Numbered from the stretch's first letter, positions 8,622-18,485 are shown. The stretch: DNA of 64,000 nt from Roseburia_C amylophila (GCF_025567465.1 NZ_JAOQKI010000010.1:1-64000); one strand, 5' to 3'. Notes: generated from the sequence alone by a model not told the origin. Numbers and translations: made by a program.

Positions 8622-10931
8622 ATGAGTAAAATTTATCAGGTAACAGGAATTGGATTAAATGAGAAGAACCTGCAGCTGCAGGAAACCATTTTTCATAATG
8701 CCAATGGCTATATCGGAGTACGCGGCACCCTGGAAGAAGGCGTTCCGGCAGATTTCGACACCATGCGGGGAATGTATATTAACGGCTTTTATGATATTGC
8801 ACCTATGAAGCAGGCAGAAAAACTTTGTAATCTCGTGGAAGACAAAGAGAGTATGTTAAATGTGGCAGATACCCAGACCATAGAGGTGTCCTTTGACGGG
8901 CAGAAATTTTCCATGGCGGATGATGCAGACTGCCGTTATGTAAGAACGCTGGATATGGAAAAAGGAATTACCAGACGTGAAGTAGACTGGAGCAACAAGG
9001 AAGGAAAGCAGCTTCATTTTAATATTACAAGAATGGCTTCCTTTGAAGAACGTTCCCTTTTTACCATTGATTACTGCTTCCAGTCCATTGATTTTTCCGG
9101 AACAGTAGAAATACATTCCAGACATTTAGGACTGGTCAGAAATTATTTTAATCCAAAGGACCCAAGACTGGCAGGGGAAAGCCACAATCATTTGAAAAAA
9201 GAAGATGTTCACATATGTGAATCCGGTGCATGCCTCGTAAGTTCTACCGTAGAGAGCCATCTTAAGGTGGCAAGTGCAGTGGCAAACATAGTCACTGTTA
9301 ACCAGAAGCGCCAGCCATCAGAAGTAGTAACCTATGATGAGACCGCACATGCAATGGACGTAAGCTACCGCTTTGATATACGGCCGGGAGATGAAGTAAG
9401 AATCATAAAATACAGCATTTTTACAGATTCTATCCGGGAAGAGGATTGCAGAAATGTCGCAGACGAGAAGCTTTCCAAAGTAGTGGAGCAGGGAATTGCT
9501 TCTTATTATAAAAAACAGCAGGAATATTTAAAAGAGTTCTGGAACAACTCTTCCATGGAAATCGTGGGAGACAGAGATTTAAATGAATCTCTCTGTTTTA
9601 ATATGTATCAGCTTCTGCAGTCAGCCGGTTACGACGGATATTCCAGCATTGCAGCGAAAGGCTTAAGTGGTGAAGGCTATGAAGGACATTATTTCTGGGA
9701 TACGGAAATGTTTATGGTACCGTATTTTGCCATGACCAATCCGGCAATCGCAAGAAAGCTCTTGGAATACCGCTATAAGACATTAGGAAAAGCCAAAGAA
9801 AATGCGGCTCTGTTAGGACATAAAAAGGGTGCGCTGTATCCGTGGCGTACCATTACCGGAAGAGAATGCTCCGGCTATTATCCATCCGGAACGGCACAGT
9901 ATCATATCGATGGAGATATTGCATATGCCGTAATTCTCTATTACAAAACCAGCGGAGACTGGGAATTTATCAAGGAAATGGGTTTAAAGATTCTCTTAGA
10001 GACCAACCGTCTGTGGCTGGATGTGGGAAATTATTATAAAGACCGTTTTGTCATTAACTGTGTGACCGGACCGGATGAGTATACCTGCATTGTAAATAAC
10101 AATTACTATACCAATGCCAGTGCAAAATACAGCATGCAGTGGTGTCTGAAATTTATCCAACGCCTGGCAGAGGAAAAGGATGCTTACCAGCAGTTTGTAA
10201 AAGAAAATGACCTGACAGAGGAAGAAATTCAGGCAATGAAGGAAGCGGAAGAAAAGATGTATCTTCCATATGATGAAACCCTTGGCATCAATCCGCAGGA
10301 TGACTCCTTCTTGCAGAAACCAATCTGGGATTTAGAGCACACACCACAGGAAGAATTCCCTCTGTTACTGCATTATCATCCGTTACATTTATACCGTTAT
10401 CAGGTATGTAAACAGGCAGATACAGTGTTAGCACATTATCTTTTTCCGGATTATCAGGACAAAGAAACAGAAGAGAACTCTTTCCGCTATTATGAGAAAA
10501 TTACAACCCATGATTCATCCCTTTCCACCTGTGTATTCAGTATCATGGCATCCCGACTGGGCTTAAAGGATAAGGCATACTATTACTTTGGCGACTCTGC
10601 CAAGATGGACCTTTTGAATACCCACAAGAACAGCAAGGATGGAATACATGCAGCAAATATGGGTGGAAGCTATATGGCAATTGTCAATGGATTTGCCAGA
10701 GTGCAGGCAGAAGAGGACAAGCTTTTCTTAGCACCGGCTTTGCCGGAAAACTGGCAGGGTTATCATTTCCGTATCCGTTATCACGGAAGCCTCTTAGAGG
10801 TCAGCGTAAATAAAGAGACCTGCAGTATTGAACAGTTAGAAGGCACAGCCATTACCGTGGAATTATATGGAAAAGAGTATGTGTTAGAAGCAGCTAATCA
10901 GAAAGTGGAAGTACCATATCAGGAAAATTAA
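8622..10931 (+). CDS. GH65 family disaccharide phosphorylase
   Basis: The 769-residue size and layout fit GH65 (N-terminal beta-sandwich, (alpha/alpha)6 barrel, C-terminal beta domain). The general acid is Glu486 in VTGPDEY; the phosphate-contact motif THDSSLS lies near residue 628. Such enzymes phosphorolyse an alpha-glucoside (maltose, trehalose, kojibiose or nigerose) with inversion, releasing beta-glucose 1-phosphate in the cytoplasm. The beta-phosphoglucomutase gene two genes downstream fits this product. Which linkage is cut cannot be read from sequence. No signal peptide is present, so it acts on imported sugar. A GAGGGAG site precedes the ATG. Confidence 0.9.
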   Translation: MSKIYQVTGIGLNEKNLQLQETIFHNANGYIGVRGTLEEGVPADFDTMRGMYINGFYDIAPMKQAEKLCNLVEDKESMLNVADTQTIEVSFDGQKFSMADDADCRYVRTLDMEKGITRREVDWSNKEGKQLHFNITRMASFEERSLFTIDYCFQSIDFSGTVEIHSRHLGLVRNYFNPKDPRLAGESHNHLKKEDVHICESGACLVSSTVESHLKVASAVANIVTVNQKRQPSEVVTYDETAHAMDVSYRFDIRPGDEVRIIKYSIFTDSIREEDCRNVADEKLSKVVEQGIASYYKKQQEYLKEFWNNSSMEIVGDRDLNESLCFNMYQLLQSAGYDGYSSIAAKGLSGEGYEGHYFWDTEMFMVPYFAMTNPAIARKLLEYRYKTLGKAKENAALLGHKKGALYPWRTITGRECSGYYPSGTAQYHIDGDIAYAVILYYKTSGDWEFIKEMGLKILLETNRLWLDVGNYYKDRFVINCVTGPDEYTCIVNNNYYTNASAKYSMQWCLKFIQRLAEEKDAYQQFVKENDLTEEEIQAMKEAEEKMYLPYDETLGINPQDDSFLQKPIWDLEHTPQEEFPLLLHYHPLHLYRYQVCKQADTVLAHYLFPDYQDKETEENSFRYYEKITTHDSSLSTCVFSIMASRLGLKDKAYYYFGDSAKMDLLNTHKNSKDGIHAANMGGSYMAIVNGFARVQAEEDKLFLAPALPENWQGYHFRIRYHGSLLEVSVNKETCSIEQLEGTAITVELYGKEYVLEAANQKVEVPYQEN

Positions 10932-10957
10932 GAGAAAAATAAAAAGAAGGTGAAGCT

Positions 10958-11779
10958 ATGAAATACAATATTATTCCGGTTCAGACGCCGAAGGCAACGG
11001 ATGCAAGATTGTATACTTATATATTAGATAATTTTGAAGAAATCGACAGTAACCGCACCCGCCCGCTGGTACTTATCTGTCCGGGCGGAGGCTATGAATT
11101 TACCTCCGACCGGGAGGCAGAAGCGGTTGCAGTACAGTATATTGCCAGAGGATTTCATGCCTGCGTCCTGCGCTACAGCGTAGCTCCTGCAGAATTTCCC
11201 CAGTCCCTCTGCGAACTGGCATGGAGTGTGGCATATTTAAGAGAGCATGCAAAAGAATATGGCATTAAGCCGGATAAAATTATCGTATCCGGATTTTCCG
11301 CCGGCGGTCATCTGGCAGCAAGTCTTGGGGTCTTCTGGGATAAGGACTGGCTTGCAAAAGAAACAGGACTTACCGCAGAGCAGATGCGACCAAATGGATT
11401 ACTGCTTTCTTATCCGGTAATTACATCTGGAACATATGCACATCACGGCAGCATTGAAAACCTGATGGGAACGAAAAAGAGCAAAGAATTAGAAGAGCTT
11501 TTAAGTCTGGAGCATCAGGTAGGAAAGCAGGTGCCGCCGGTGTTTATCTGGCATACCTTAACGGACCAGTCGGTGCCAATCCAGAATACACTGATGTTTA
11601 CGGAAGCACTGGTAAAGAATCAGGTTTCCGTGGAAGCTCACATTTTCCCGGAAGGACTGCATGGACTTTCGCTTGCCAATGAAGAAACGCAGATTACGGA
11701 GACAGGATTCGGTATTCAGAAACGTTGTCAGGACTGGATAACATTAGCTGGAAAATGGGTGGCAGATTTGGAGGGATAA
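10958..11779 (+). CDS. Alpha/beta hydrolase, acetyl-esterase-like
   Basis: The 273-residue cytoplasmic protein has the esterase/lipase fold. It shows an oxyanion-type CPGGGYEF near residue 46, the nucleophile elbow GFSAGGH near residue 112, an acidic residue in HTLTDQSVP and a histidine in EGLHGLS. The family includes acetyl-xylan and carbohydrate esterases such as the BD-FAE/Axe type. Between a disaccharide phosphorylase and a phosphoglucomutase, it probably removes acyl groups from the imported sugar. The substrate is inferred from context only. Confidence 0.82.
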   Translation: MKYNIIPVQTPKATDARLYTYILDNFEEIDSNRTRPLVLICPGGGYEFTSDREAEAVAVQYIARGFHACVLRYSVAPAEFPQSLCELAWSVAYLREHAKEYGIKPDKIIVSGFSAGGHLAASLGVFWDKDWLAKETGLTAEQMRPNGLLLSYPVITSGTYAHHGSIENLMGTKKSKELEELLSLEHQVGKQVPPVFIWHTLTDQSVPIQNTLMFTEALVKNQVSVEAHIFPEGLHGLSLANEETQITETGFGIQKRCQDWITLAGKWVADLEG

Positions 11780-11780
11780 G

Positions 11781-12422
11781 ATGAAATTTAAAGGAATTTT
11801 ATTTGACCTGGATGGAGTACTGGTTCATACCGATAAGCTCCATTATCGTGCATGGAAGAAAATAGCTGATGAATGCGGCATTCTCTTTAATGAAGAGATT
11901 AACAATCTGCTGCGGGGTGTAAGCAGAATGGAAAGCCTTGAAATTATTTTAAGAAACTACCATGGACCGGCACTTTCCCAGAAAGAAAAGGAAGCACTGG
12001 CAGAAGAAAAAAATAATTACTATAAAGAAGAATTAAAGAGCATGACACCGGATGATGTAACCGTCGAAGTCCGTGAAACCTTAGCGGCGTTAAAGGCAGC
12101 AGGCATTAAAATTGCCATTGGCTCTTCCAGCAAAAATACAAAATTTATCTTAAAACGGGTGGGGCTTGATGATGTATTTGATGCAGTTTCCGATGGAACA
12201 AATATTACAAAATCAAAGCCAGATCCTGAAGTATTTTTAAAAGCGGCAGAATACATTGCTCTTGCACCGGAGGATTGTCTGGTGGTAGAGGATGCAGTTG
12301 CCGGAATTGAAGCAGCAAAGCGCGGTGGAATGAAGGCTGCCGGAATCGGGGATGCCGCTTTCTGTGAGAAAACAGATTATCCGATTACAACTTTTGCTGA
12401 TTTAAAGGACATTGCACTGTGA
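11781..12422 (+). CDS. pgmB: Beta-phosphoglucomutase
   Basis: This is a 213-residue HAD-family enzyme. Motif I FDLDGVL supplies the nucleophile Asp9 and acid/base Asp11. The cap segment HTDKLHYRAWKKIAD is characteristic of beta-phosphoglucomutase rather than a general phosphatase, followed by GSSSKN and a KPDPEVF-type motif. It converts beta-glucose 1-phosphate to glucose 6-phosphate, linking the GH65 product to glycolysis. It starts one base after the upstream stop with GGAGGG just before, and its stop overlaps the next start (GTGA). Confidence 0.93.
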   Translation: MKFKGILFDLDGVLVHTDKLHYRAWKKIADECGILFNEEINNLLRGVSRMESLEIILRNYHGPALSQKEKEALAEEKNNYYKEELKSMTPDDVTVEVRETLAALKAAGIKIAIGSSSKNTKFILKRVGLDDVFDAVSDGTNITKSKPDPEVFLKAAEYIALAPEDCLVVEDAVAGIEAAKRGGMKAAGIGDAAFCEKTDYPITTFADLKDIAL

Positions 12423-13252
12423 TTTACTATACATATCCGGGCTTCCGGAATAAGGCACTGACCATAAGCTATGATGATGGCTTATGGTCAGATGTGCATT
12501 TACTGGAAATATTGAACCGCTATGGAATTCGGGGAACCTTCAACTTGAATTCCGGCTGCATGACAGAAGAAAGGCGTATTGGAAAAGAGAAAATTCCCGC
12601 TCTTTATAAAGGTCATGAAATTGCAACCCATGGGGTTAAACATCTGACCCTTGCCCGCTGTCCCATGACGGATGTGGTAAAAGAAATCTTAGAGGACAGG
12701 CAGGCATTGGAAGAACTGACCGGAGAAATTGTCTGCGGCCATGCTTATCCCAATGGCTCCTACAGCCCGGAGATAAAGACGTTATTGCCATCCCTTGGGA
12801 TTCATTATGCCAGAATAGCAACCGACACAGGATTGTATACACACCCGCAGGACTTCTATGAATGGAATCCAACGTGCCACCATAACAACCGGCTTATGTA
12901 CCATGCAAAAGAATTCTTATCCTTTGACCTGCCGCAGTTCCAGTATTTATTCTATGTCTGGGGACACAGCTATGAATTCGACCGGGATAACAACTGGTAT
13001 GTCATCGAAGAATTCTGCAAAATGATTGGCGGCAGAGAGGACATCTGGTATGCTACCAATGCAGAAGTCTGTCATTACCTCATGGCAGTAAAACAGGTTC
13101 ACACCAGCGTAGATGAGAAGCTGCTTTTCAACGGAAGCGGGCAGGACATTTATCTTATCCGTAACGGAGAAAACATTCTTCTGCATCCGGGTGAACTACA
13201 ACGAATTCATTCCCCTGAAAGTCATGGTAAATTGAGAAAAATAGTGCTATAA
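12419..13252 (+). CDS. Polysaccharide deacetylase family (NodB-like) protein
   Basis: The GTG start overlaps the pgmB stop (GTGA), pointing to translational coupling. The 277-residue protein carries NodB motifs: ISYDDG with the catalytic and metal aspartates near residues 18-20, and ATHGVKHLTL for the metal histidines near residues 68-75. No signal peptide or membrane anchor is visible, unlike peptidoglycan deacetylases. A cytoplasmic role on acetylated or N-acetylated sugars within this operon is plausible but unproven. It is the last gene before a large inverted repeat. Confidence 0.85.
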   Translation: MIYYTYPGFRNKALTISYDDGLWSDVHLLEILNRYGIRGTFNLNSGCMTEERRIGKEKIPALYKGHEIATHGVKHLTLARCPMTDVVKEILEDRQALEELTGEIVCGHAYPNGSYSPEIKTLLPSLGIHYARIATDTGLYTHPQDFYEWNPTCHHNNRLMYHAKEFLSFDLPQFQYLFYVWGHSYEFDRDNNWYVIEEFCKMIGGREDIWYATNAEVCHYLMAVKQVHTSVDEKLLFNGSGQDIYLIRNGENILLHPGELQRIHSPESHGKLRKIVL

Positions 13253-13276
13253 TTCTTGCATTACACTGACTTTACA

Positions 13277-13389
13277 GGTGGGAGTGAAGGGTTAGAGGAA
13301 AGGCATTCGAAGCCGGGGTTATGAAAAAATAGGTTTTCTTTTCACAACTCCGGCTTCGAATAATTTTATCTCACCCTTTCACCCCACCG
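13277..13389. repeat. Nested inverted repeat between deacetylase and symporter genes
   Basis: Outer arms near 13277-13295 and 13370-13388 (GGTGGGAGTGAAGGG against CCCTTTCACCCCACC) enclose inner arms ATTCGAAGCCGG and CCGGCTTCGAAT, extended by TTATGAAAA/TTTTCACAA. The whole can fold into one long, slightly mismatched hairpin of about 112 nt. A weak T tract between the inner and outer arms suggests it also serves as terminator of the sugar operon. Only one copy is seen here. Confidence 0.75.
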
Positions 13390-13416
13390 GAAAATAAGAT
13401 AAAAGGGGAACACACA

Positions 13417-14811
13417 ATGTTAGCAATGATTGAATCCATCAACAGTGCAGTGAATAATTTCATCTGGGGCGTTCCAGCCATGATCTGCATTATCGGTGTC
13501 GGACTATACTTAAGCATCCGCACCAACTTCTTACAGATTCGTAAATTTCCATATGCGATGAAAATTACATTAGGGCGTATGCTCAAGAAAAGAGAAGCAT
13601 CAGACGGAGCACTGACTCCATTTCAGGCAGTCTGCACAGCACTGGCGGCAACTGTAGGAACCGGAAATGTAGCCGGAGTAGCGGGAGCCATAGCAATCGG
13701 TGGACCGGGAGCCATATTCTGGATGTGGATTTCCGCATTGCTTGGAATGTGTACCAAATTCTCGGAAGTAACCCTTGCGGTGCATTTCCGGGAAAGAAAT
13801 AAAGATGGCGATTACGTTGGCGGCCCGATGTATTACATCAAAAACGGATTAAAGAAACACTGGCACTGGCTGGCGTACCTTTTCTCAGCCTTTGGTGTGC
13901 TGACGGTATTTGGAACCGGTAATGCCACACAGGTCAATACCATTACCACAGCCATTGATTCAGCATTATATAATTACAACCTGATTTCTGAAGACGGAGC
14001 AGCAACCTTAAATCTGATTATCGGGATCGTACTGGCAGGACTGATTGCATTGATTCTGCTGGGTGGAATCAAACGAATCGGGCAGGTTACAGAGAAGCTG
14101 GTTCCGTTTATGGCAATCATGTATATTTTACTGGCACTGGGCGTAATTGTAGTGCATGTAGGCGCAGTTCCGGCAGTATTTTCTGCTATTATAAGAGGCG
14201 CATTTGACCCGGCAGCAGTAACCGGCGGTGCAGTAGGAAGCTTTTTCATGAGCATGAAAAAAGGTGTTTCCAGAGGAATCTTTTCCAATGAAGCAGGACT
14301 TGGTACCGGCTCCATTGCCCATGCCTGTGCCGATACCAGAAAACCGGTAAAGCAGGGCTTCTTTGGAATCTTTGAAGTATTTGTAGATACTATCGTAATC
14401 TGTACCCTGACCGCACTGGTTATCCTTTGCAGTGGCGTTCCGGTGGGTTATGGCGCAGCAGCAGGAGCAGAGCTTACCATCAGCGGATTTACTTCCGTTT
14501 ATGGCGGCTGGGTGTCTATATTTACGGCAGTTGCCATGTGCTGTTTTGCATTTTCTACCATTATCGGCTGGGGCTTATATGGAACCCGCTGTATCGAATT
14601 CCTCTTTGGAAGCAAAGCAAATAAGCCATTTATGCTGGTTTACTCACTGGTTGCCATCGTAGGCGCAACCATGAATCTGGAACTGATGTGGAGCATCGCA
14701 GAGACCTTTAACGGACTGATGGTAATCCCGAACCTCATTGCCGTATTCTTATTATCCGGCGTTGTAGTGAAGATGGTAAAAGATTATTTTGCAGGCAAAG
14801 AGGATGCATAA
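13417..14811 (+). CDS. Alanine/glycine:cation symporter (AGCS family)
   Basis: The 464-residue protein has about ten or eleven membrane helices. AGCS motifs include ATVGTGNVAGVAGAIAIGGPG near residues 80-99 and SNEAGLGTGSIAHA near residues 290-303. It imports alanine or glycine with sodium ions. AAGGGGAA precedes the ATG. The nested inverted repeat directly upstream could act in its leader or simply close the preceding operon. Confidence 0.93.
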   Translation: MLAMIESINSAVNNFIWGVPAMICIIGVGLYLSIRTNFLQIRKFPYAMKITLGRMLKKREASDGALTPFQAVCTALAATVGTGNVAGVAGAIAIGGPGAIFWMWISALLGMCTKFSEVTLAVHFRERNKDGDYVGGPMYYIKNGLKKHWHWLAYLFSAFGVLTVFGTGNATQVNTITTAIDSALYNYNLISEDGAATLNLIIGIVLAGLIALILLGGIKRIGQVTEKLVPFMAIMYILLALGVIVVHVGAVPAVFSAIIRGAFDPAAVTGGAVGSFFMSMKKGVSRGIFSNEAGLGTGSIAHACADTRKPVKQGFFGIFEVFVDTIVICTLTALVILCSGVPVGYGAAAGAELTISGFTSVYGGWVSIFTAVAMCCFAFSTIIGWGLYGTRCIEFLFGSKANKPFMLVYSLVAIVGATMNLELMWSIAETFNGLMVIPNLIAVFLLSGVVVKMVKDYFAGKEDA

Positions 14812-14816
14812 AAATT

Positions 14817-15896
14817 ATGACAAGAACGCAGGCGTACCGGGTGCTGGGACTAACAGAGGATGCCGACCGGGCGGAAATAAAAAGCCGTTACCGCCAGTTG
14901 ATGCATAAGCTGCATCCCGACAGCCGGTCAGAAGAAAAAGAAAATTATCCCTATTCCGCCAGAGAGATTAATGAGGCATATGGAATTCTGGTAAAAGGCA
15001 AAGGAGCGAAAGATTCCTTTATCAGAAGGACCAAGGAAAGCACCACATCAAAAGCAGAATGGGAAGCAAAGAGACAGCACAGACAGAAAAAGAACTGGAA
15101 TGCACCGGAAAATCCTCATGCATACTGTATACGAAATATTTATCAATATGTCGAAGATGCGGACGGAGCAGTCATAGGAGAATTTGTGATAACAGAGGGA
15201 AAATATCTTTGGACTATCGAAGAGGATTTCCCTCTTTTCTTAAAGAGTATTTTTGCCTGCAGCAACCGGCTGCTGCAGGAGATAGAAGCGAAATTGGAAA
15301 AAAGTGTGAGAGAAGAGGAGCGGCTAAAGGTACAGGCGGAACTTACCTATCTCTTGGCACAACAGTTCATTGACGCACCGGAAATTTTAGGGCATTTTTC
15401 AGAAACGAAGCGGAAGAATAATACAGAGCAGGAGGAAAATGCAGGGCAAGAGAAAGATGCAGAGCAAAATAGAAAAGCGGAGACTGCCGGACAGCCGGAA
15501 GCTGAAATATTTTACTTTGCGGCAATGCTTGAGCTTATGGATACGGTCCATGATATGCGGGCAGGCACACCACTTTTCCCGGCGGCACTGAAACAGCACC
15601 GGCTGTTTCTAAAGAAGCAGTCCGGGGAGGCGGCAGGCTACCTTTCCCTGAAGGATGACCGGCTTTATTATATTCTGGTGCCGCTCTTAGAACAGAAGCG
15701 GGCAATGGTTAAGATTCAGGTGGCAGCAAAGCAGGATCGGGCAAATATGCGGGGAAGAAAGCGTTATAAGAACCTGGATTTCTGGATAAAAGTGCCCCGG
15801 AAATATGCCGGAACTTTTCCAGAAAGCATCGGATTACAGATAGAAAACCTGCTTTTATCCTACGAAAAGAAGATTCATGCCGGAAGCGAATTGTAA
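14817..15896 (+). CDS. J-domain protein
   Basis: The 359-residue protein has an N-terminal J domain (residues 3-65) with the HPD triad at 33-35, needed to stimulate DnaK ATPase. The rest lacks the Gly/Phe linker and zinc-finger domain of classical DnaJ and has a charged Glu/Lys/Gln stretch near residues 190-220, so this is a specialised co-chaperone of unknown client. The start lies only 6 bp after the symporter stop, and the nearest purine-rich site (GAGG) is inside that gene, so translation may be coupled. Confidence 0.8.
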   Translation: MTRTQAYRVLGLTEDADRAEIKSRYRQLMHKLHPDSRSEEKENYPYSAREINEAYGILVKGKGAKDSFIRRTKESTTSKAEWEAKRQHRQKKNWNAPENPHAYCIRNIYQYVEDADGAVIGEFVITEGKYLWTIEEDFPLFLKSIFACSNRLLQEIEAKLEKSVREEERLKVQAELTYLLAQQFIDAPEILGHFSETKRKNNTEQEENAGQEKDAEQNRKAETAGQPEAEIFYFAAMLELMDTVHDMRAGTPLFPAALKQHRLFLKKQSGEAAGYLSLKDDRLYYILVPLLEQKRAMVKIQVAAKQDRANMRGRKRYKNLDFWIKVPRKYAGTFPESIGLQIENLLLSYEKKIHAGSEL

Positions 15897-15919
15897 AACA
15901 GATAAAACAATGCTATAAT
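15891..15919 (+). promoter_or_regulatory. Promoter of the gdpP-rplI-dnaB operon
   Basis: TTGTAA at 15891-15896 and TATAAT at 15914-15919 are 17 bp apart. The -35 box overlaps the end of the J-domain gene. Confidence 0.65.
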
Positions 15920-15986
15920 ACACTCTGTATATGTATGTGGTCGTAACAATTGTGTAAAAATATCCGCATTTATATAGGAGAAATTT

Positions 15987-18038
15987 ATGAAGAAAAAAAT
16001 CAAGCTGAAGGGTCATCTGAAAAATTATATGTACTGGCCGCTGATGCTTACTATTTTGCTGGCATGCATGAACGTGCCGATGTATTTTGTAAATGAAGGG
16101 GCAGCGTTACTGGTATCCATTTTCCTTGGGATTTATCTCATTGTTGTGGTGATATCTTATAATGTTAATAAACCGGTGCTGGTGAATGAGCTGATTAATT
16201 TTGCCACTCAGTACGGAACGGTGCAGAAGAAGCTGCTCAATGAATTCGAAATACCGTATGCACTTTTGGACTATAACGGAAAGGTTCTCTGGGTCAATGA
16301 GAAATTTACGGAGATTACAGGAAAGACCAAAAATTTCCATAAATCCATCACCAGCATTTTCCCGGGCATTACCAGAGAGCTGATTCAGCAGGAGCAGTTC
16401 GTGGAAGATGTAAATATGGTCTGGCAGGAGCATAATTTCCGTATTGAAATGAGCAAGATTTATTTTGAGGAAATGGCGGAAAACAGCAGCATTGTATCTA
16501 TTGAAGAGGATGAACAGTATCTGACAGCGCTGTACCTTTTTGATGAGACAGAGCTTTATAATTACATTCGTGAAAATGAAGAACAGAAGCTGGTGGCAGG
16601 TCTTGTATACATAGACAACTATGACGAGGCGTTAGACAGTATTGAAGACGTAAAACGTTCTCTTTTAGTGGCATTGATTGACCGGAAGGTAAACCAGTAT
16701 TTTACGAAAATGGATGCGCTGGTGCGTAAGATTGAGAAGGATAAATACTTTGTGGTATTCCAGCATAAATATCTTGCGGAGCTGCAGAGCGACCGGTTCA
16801 GCCTGATTGAAGATGTTAAGACTGTCAAAGTCGGAAATGAAATGGCGGTGACTTTAAGTATCGGAATCGGTGTCGGCGGTGATACTTATAATCAGAATTA
16901 TGAATATTCCCGTATGGCAATCGACCTGGCACTGGGTCGGGGCGGCGACCAGGTGGTAGTCAAAGAGGGTGAAAATGTTGTCTACTATGGCGGTAACAGC
17001 AAGCAGGTAGAGAAGAACACCCGTGTAAAAGCAAGAGTCAAAGCCCATGCACTGCGGGAGATTATCGAGAGCCGTGAGCATGTTATGATTATGGGACATT
17101 CTATTTCCGATACAGACGCTTTTGGTGCGGCAATCGGAATCTACTGCGCCGCAAGAGTATTAGGAAAGAAAGCGCAGATTGTTTTAGACCAGGTAACTTC
17201 ATCCCTTCGTCCATTGAAGGAAGGTTTTACCACAGAGAAGGGTTATCCGCCGGATATGTTTGTTTCCAGTGAACGTGCGCTGGAGCTGACGGATTATAAC
17301 ACACTGGTTATGGTGGTGGATGTAAACCGTCCGAGCCATACGGAGTGTCCGGGTCTTTTGAAGCGGACCGACAGTATCGTAGTATTTGACCATCACCGCC
17401 AGAGCAGTGAGGTCATTTCCAATCCGGTACTTTCCTATATTGAGCCGTATGCATCTTCTACCTGTGAAATGGTAGCAGAGGTGCTGCAGTATTTTACAGA
17501 AAATATCAAGCTGGCACCCCACGAAGCGGACTGTATTTATGCTGGAATCTTAATCGATACCAGCAACTTTATGACCAAGACCGGTGTCCGTACCTTTGAA
17601 GCAGCTGCTTATCTGAAACGCTGCGGAGCGGAAGTAACCCGTGTAAGAAAAATGCTTCGAAATGATATGGATGCTTACAAAGCCAGAGCAGAAGTGGTCC
17701 GCCATGCGGAAGTATACCGCGGTGCATTTGCCATTTCCATCTGTCCGGCAGATAAGATTGAAAGCCCTACCATCGTAGGAGCCCAGGCGGCAGATGAGCT
17801 GTTAAATATTGTCGGAATCAAAGCGTCCTTTGTATTAACCGAATATCAGGGCAAAATATATGTAAGTTCCCGTTCCATCGATGAAATCAATGTGCAGAAA
17901 ATCATGGAACGTCTTGGGGGCGGCGGACATCTGAATATGGCAGGCTGCCAGCTTCGTGACTGTACCGTGTCCCAGGCACAACGCATCATAGAAGACACCA
18001 TCGACGAAATGCTTGAGGAAGGAGATATAGAAGAATGA
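15987..18038 (+). CDS. gdpP: Cyclic-di-AMP phosphodiesterase GdpP
   Basis: The 683-residue protein has two N-terminal membrane helices (about residues 12-55), a PAS domain (IPYALLDYNGKVLWVNE), a degenerate GGDEF domain, then a DHH/DHHA1 phosphodiesterase. DHH motifs are visible: GHSISDTDAFGAA, VVDVNRPSHTE, FDHHR and C-terminal GGGGHLNMAG. It hydrolyses the second messenger cyclic di-AMP at the membrane. The conserved neighbours rplI and dnaB support the assignment. A GGAG site precedes ATG 15987; the stop overlaps the rplI start. Confidence 0.95.
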   Translation: MKKKIKLKGHLKNYMYWPLMLTILLACMNVPMYFVNEGAALLVSIFLGIYLIVVVISYNVNKPVLVNELINFATQYGTVQKKLLNEFEIPYALLDYNGKVLWVNEKFTEITGKTKNFHKSITSIFPGITRELIQQEQFVEDVNMVWQEHNFRIEMSKIYFEEMAENSSIVSIEEDEQYLTALYLFDETELYNYIRENEEQKLVAGLVYIDNYDEALDSIEDVKRSLLVALIDRKVNQYFTKMDALVRKIEKDKYFVVFQHKYLAELQSDRFSLIEDVKTVKVGNEMAVTLSIGIGVGGDTYNQNYEYSRMAIDLALGRGGDQVVVKEGENVVYYGGNSKQVEKNTRVKARVKAHALREIIESREHVMIMGHSISDTDAFGAAIGIYCAARVLGKKAQIVLDQVTSSLRPLKEGFTTEKGYPPDMFVSSERALELTDYNTLVMVVDVNRPSHTECPGLLKRTDSIVVFDHHRQSSEVISNPVLSYIEPYASSTCEMVAEVLQYFTENIKLAPHEADCIYAGILIDTSNFMTKTGVRTFEAAAYLKRCGAEVTRVRKMLRNDMDAYKARAEVVRHAEVYRGAFAISICPADKIESPTIVGAQAADELLNIVGIKASFVLTEYQGKIYVSSRSIDEINVQKIMERLGGGGHLNMAGCQLRDCTVSQAQRIIEDTIDEMLEEGDIEE

Positions 18039-18481
18039 AAGTAATTTTATTAGCAGATGTAAAATCCCTTGGAAAAAAAGGTGAGGTAGTAAATGTAAGC
18101 GATGCATACGCAAGAAATCAGTTAATTCCGAAGAAATTGGGAGTTGAGGCAAACAGCAAGACCTTAAATGACTTAAAGCTGCAGAACAAACATGCAGATA
18201 AGGTTGCAGAAGAGAATTATCAGGCAGCATTAAAGCTGGCAGATGAGATAAAGGATAAGACCGTAGAAGTGAAAATGAAAGCCGGAGAAGGCGGAAGAAC
18301 CTTTGGTTCTGTATCCACCAAAGAGATTTCCCAGGCAACACATGATCAGCTGGGTCTTGAGTTAGACAAGAAGAAAATGCAGTTAAAAGAAGCCATCAGA
18401 TCATTTGGTGTATATGAAGTGCCGGTTAAGGTTCATCCAAAGGTAACTGCAACATTACGTGTAAAAGTAACGGAAGAGTAG
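18035..18481 (+). CDS. rplI: 50S ribosomal protein L9
   Basis: The 148-residue length is standard for L9. The N-terminal MKVILLADVKSLGKKGEVV and the YARNQLIPKKLG segment are hallmark L9 sequences, followed by the connecting helix and C-terminal domain. It binds 23S rRNA in the large subunit. Its ATG overlaps the gdpP stop (ATGA), and dnaB follows after 16 bp. Confidence 0.98.
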   Translation: MKVILLADVKSLGKKGEVVNVSDAYARNQLIPKKLGVEANSKTLNDLKLQNKHADKVAEENYQAALKLADEIKDKTVEVKMKAGEGGRTFGSVSTKEISQATHDQLGLELDKKKMQLKEAIRSFGVYEVPVKVHPKVTATLRVKVTEE

Positions 18482-18485
18482 ATTA

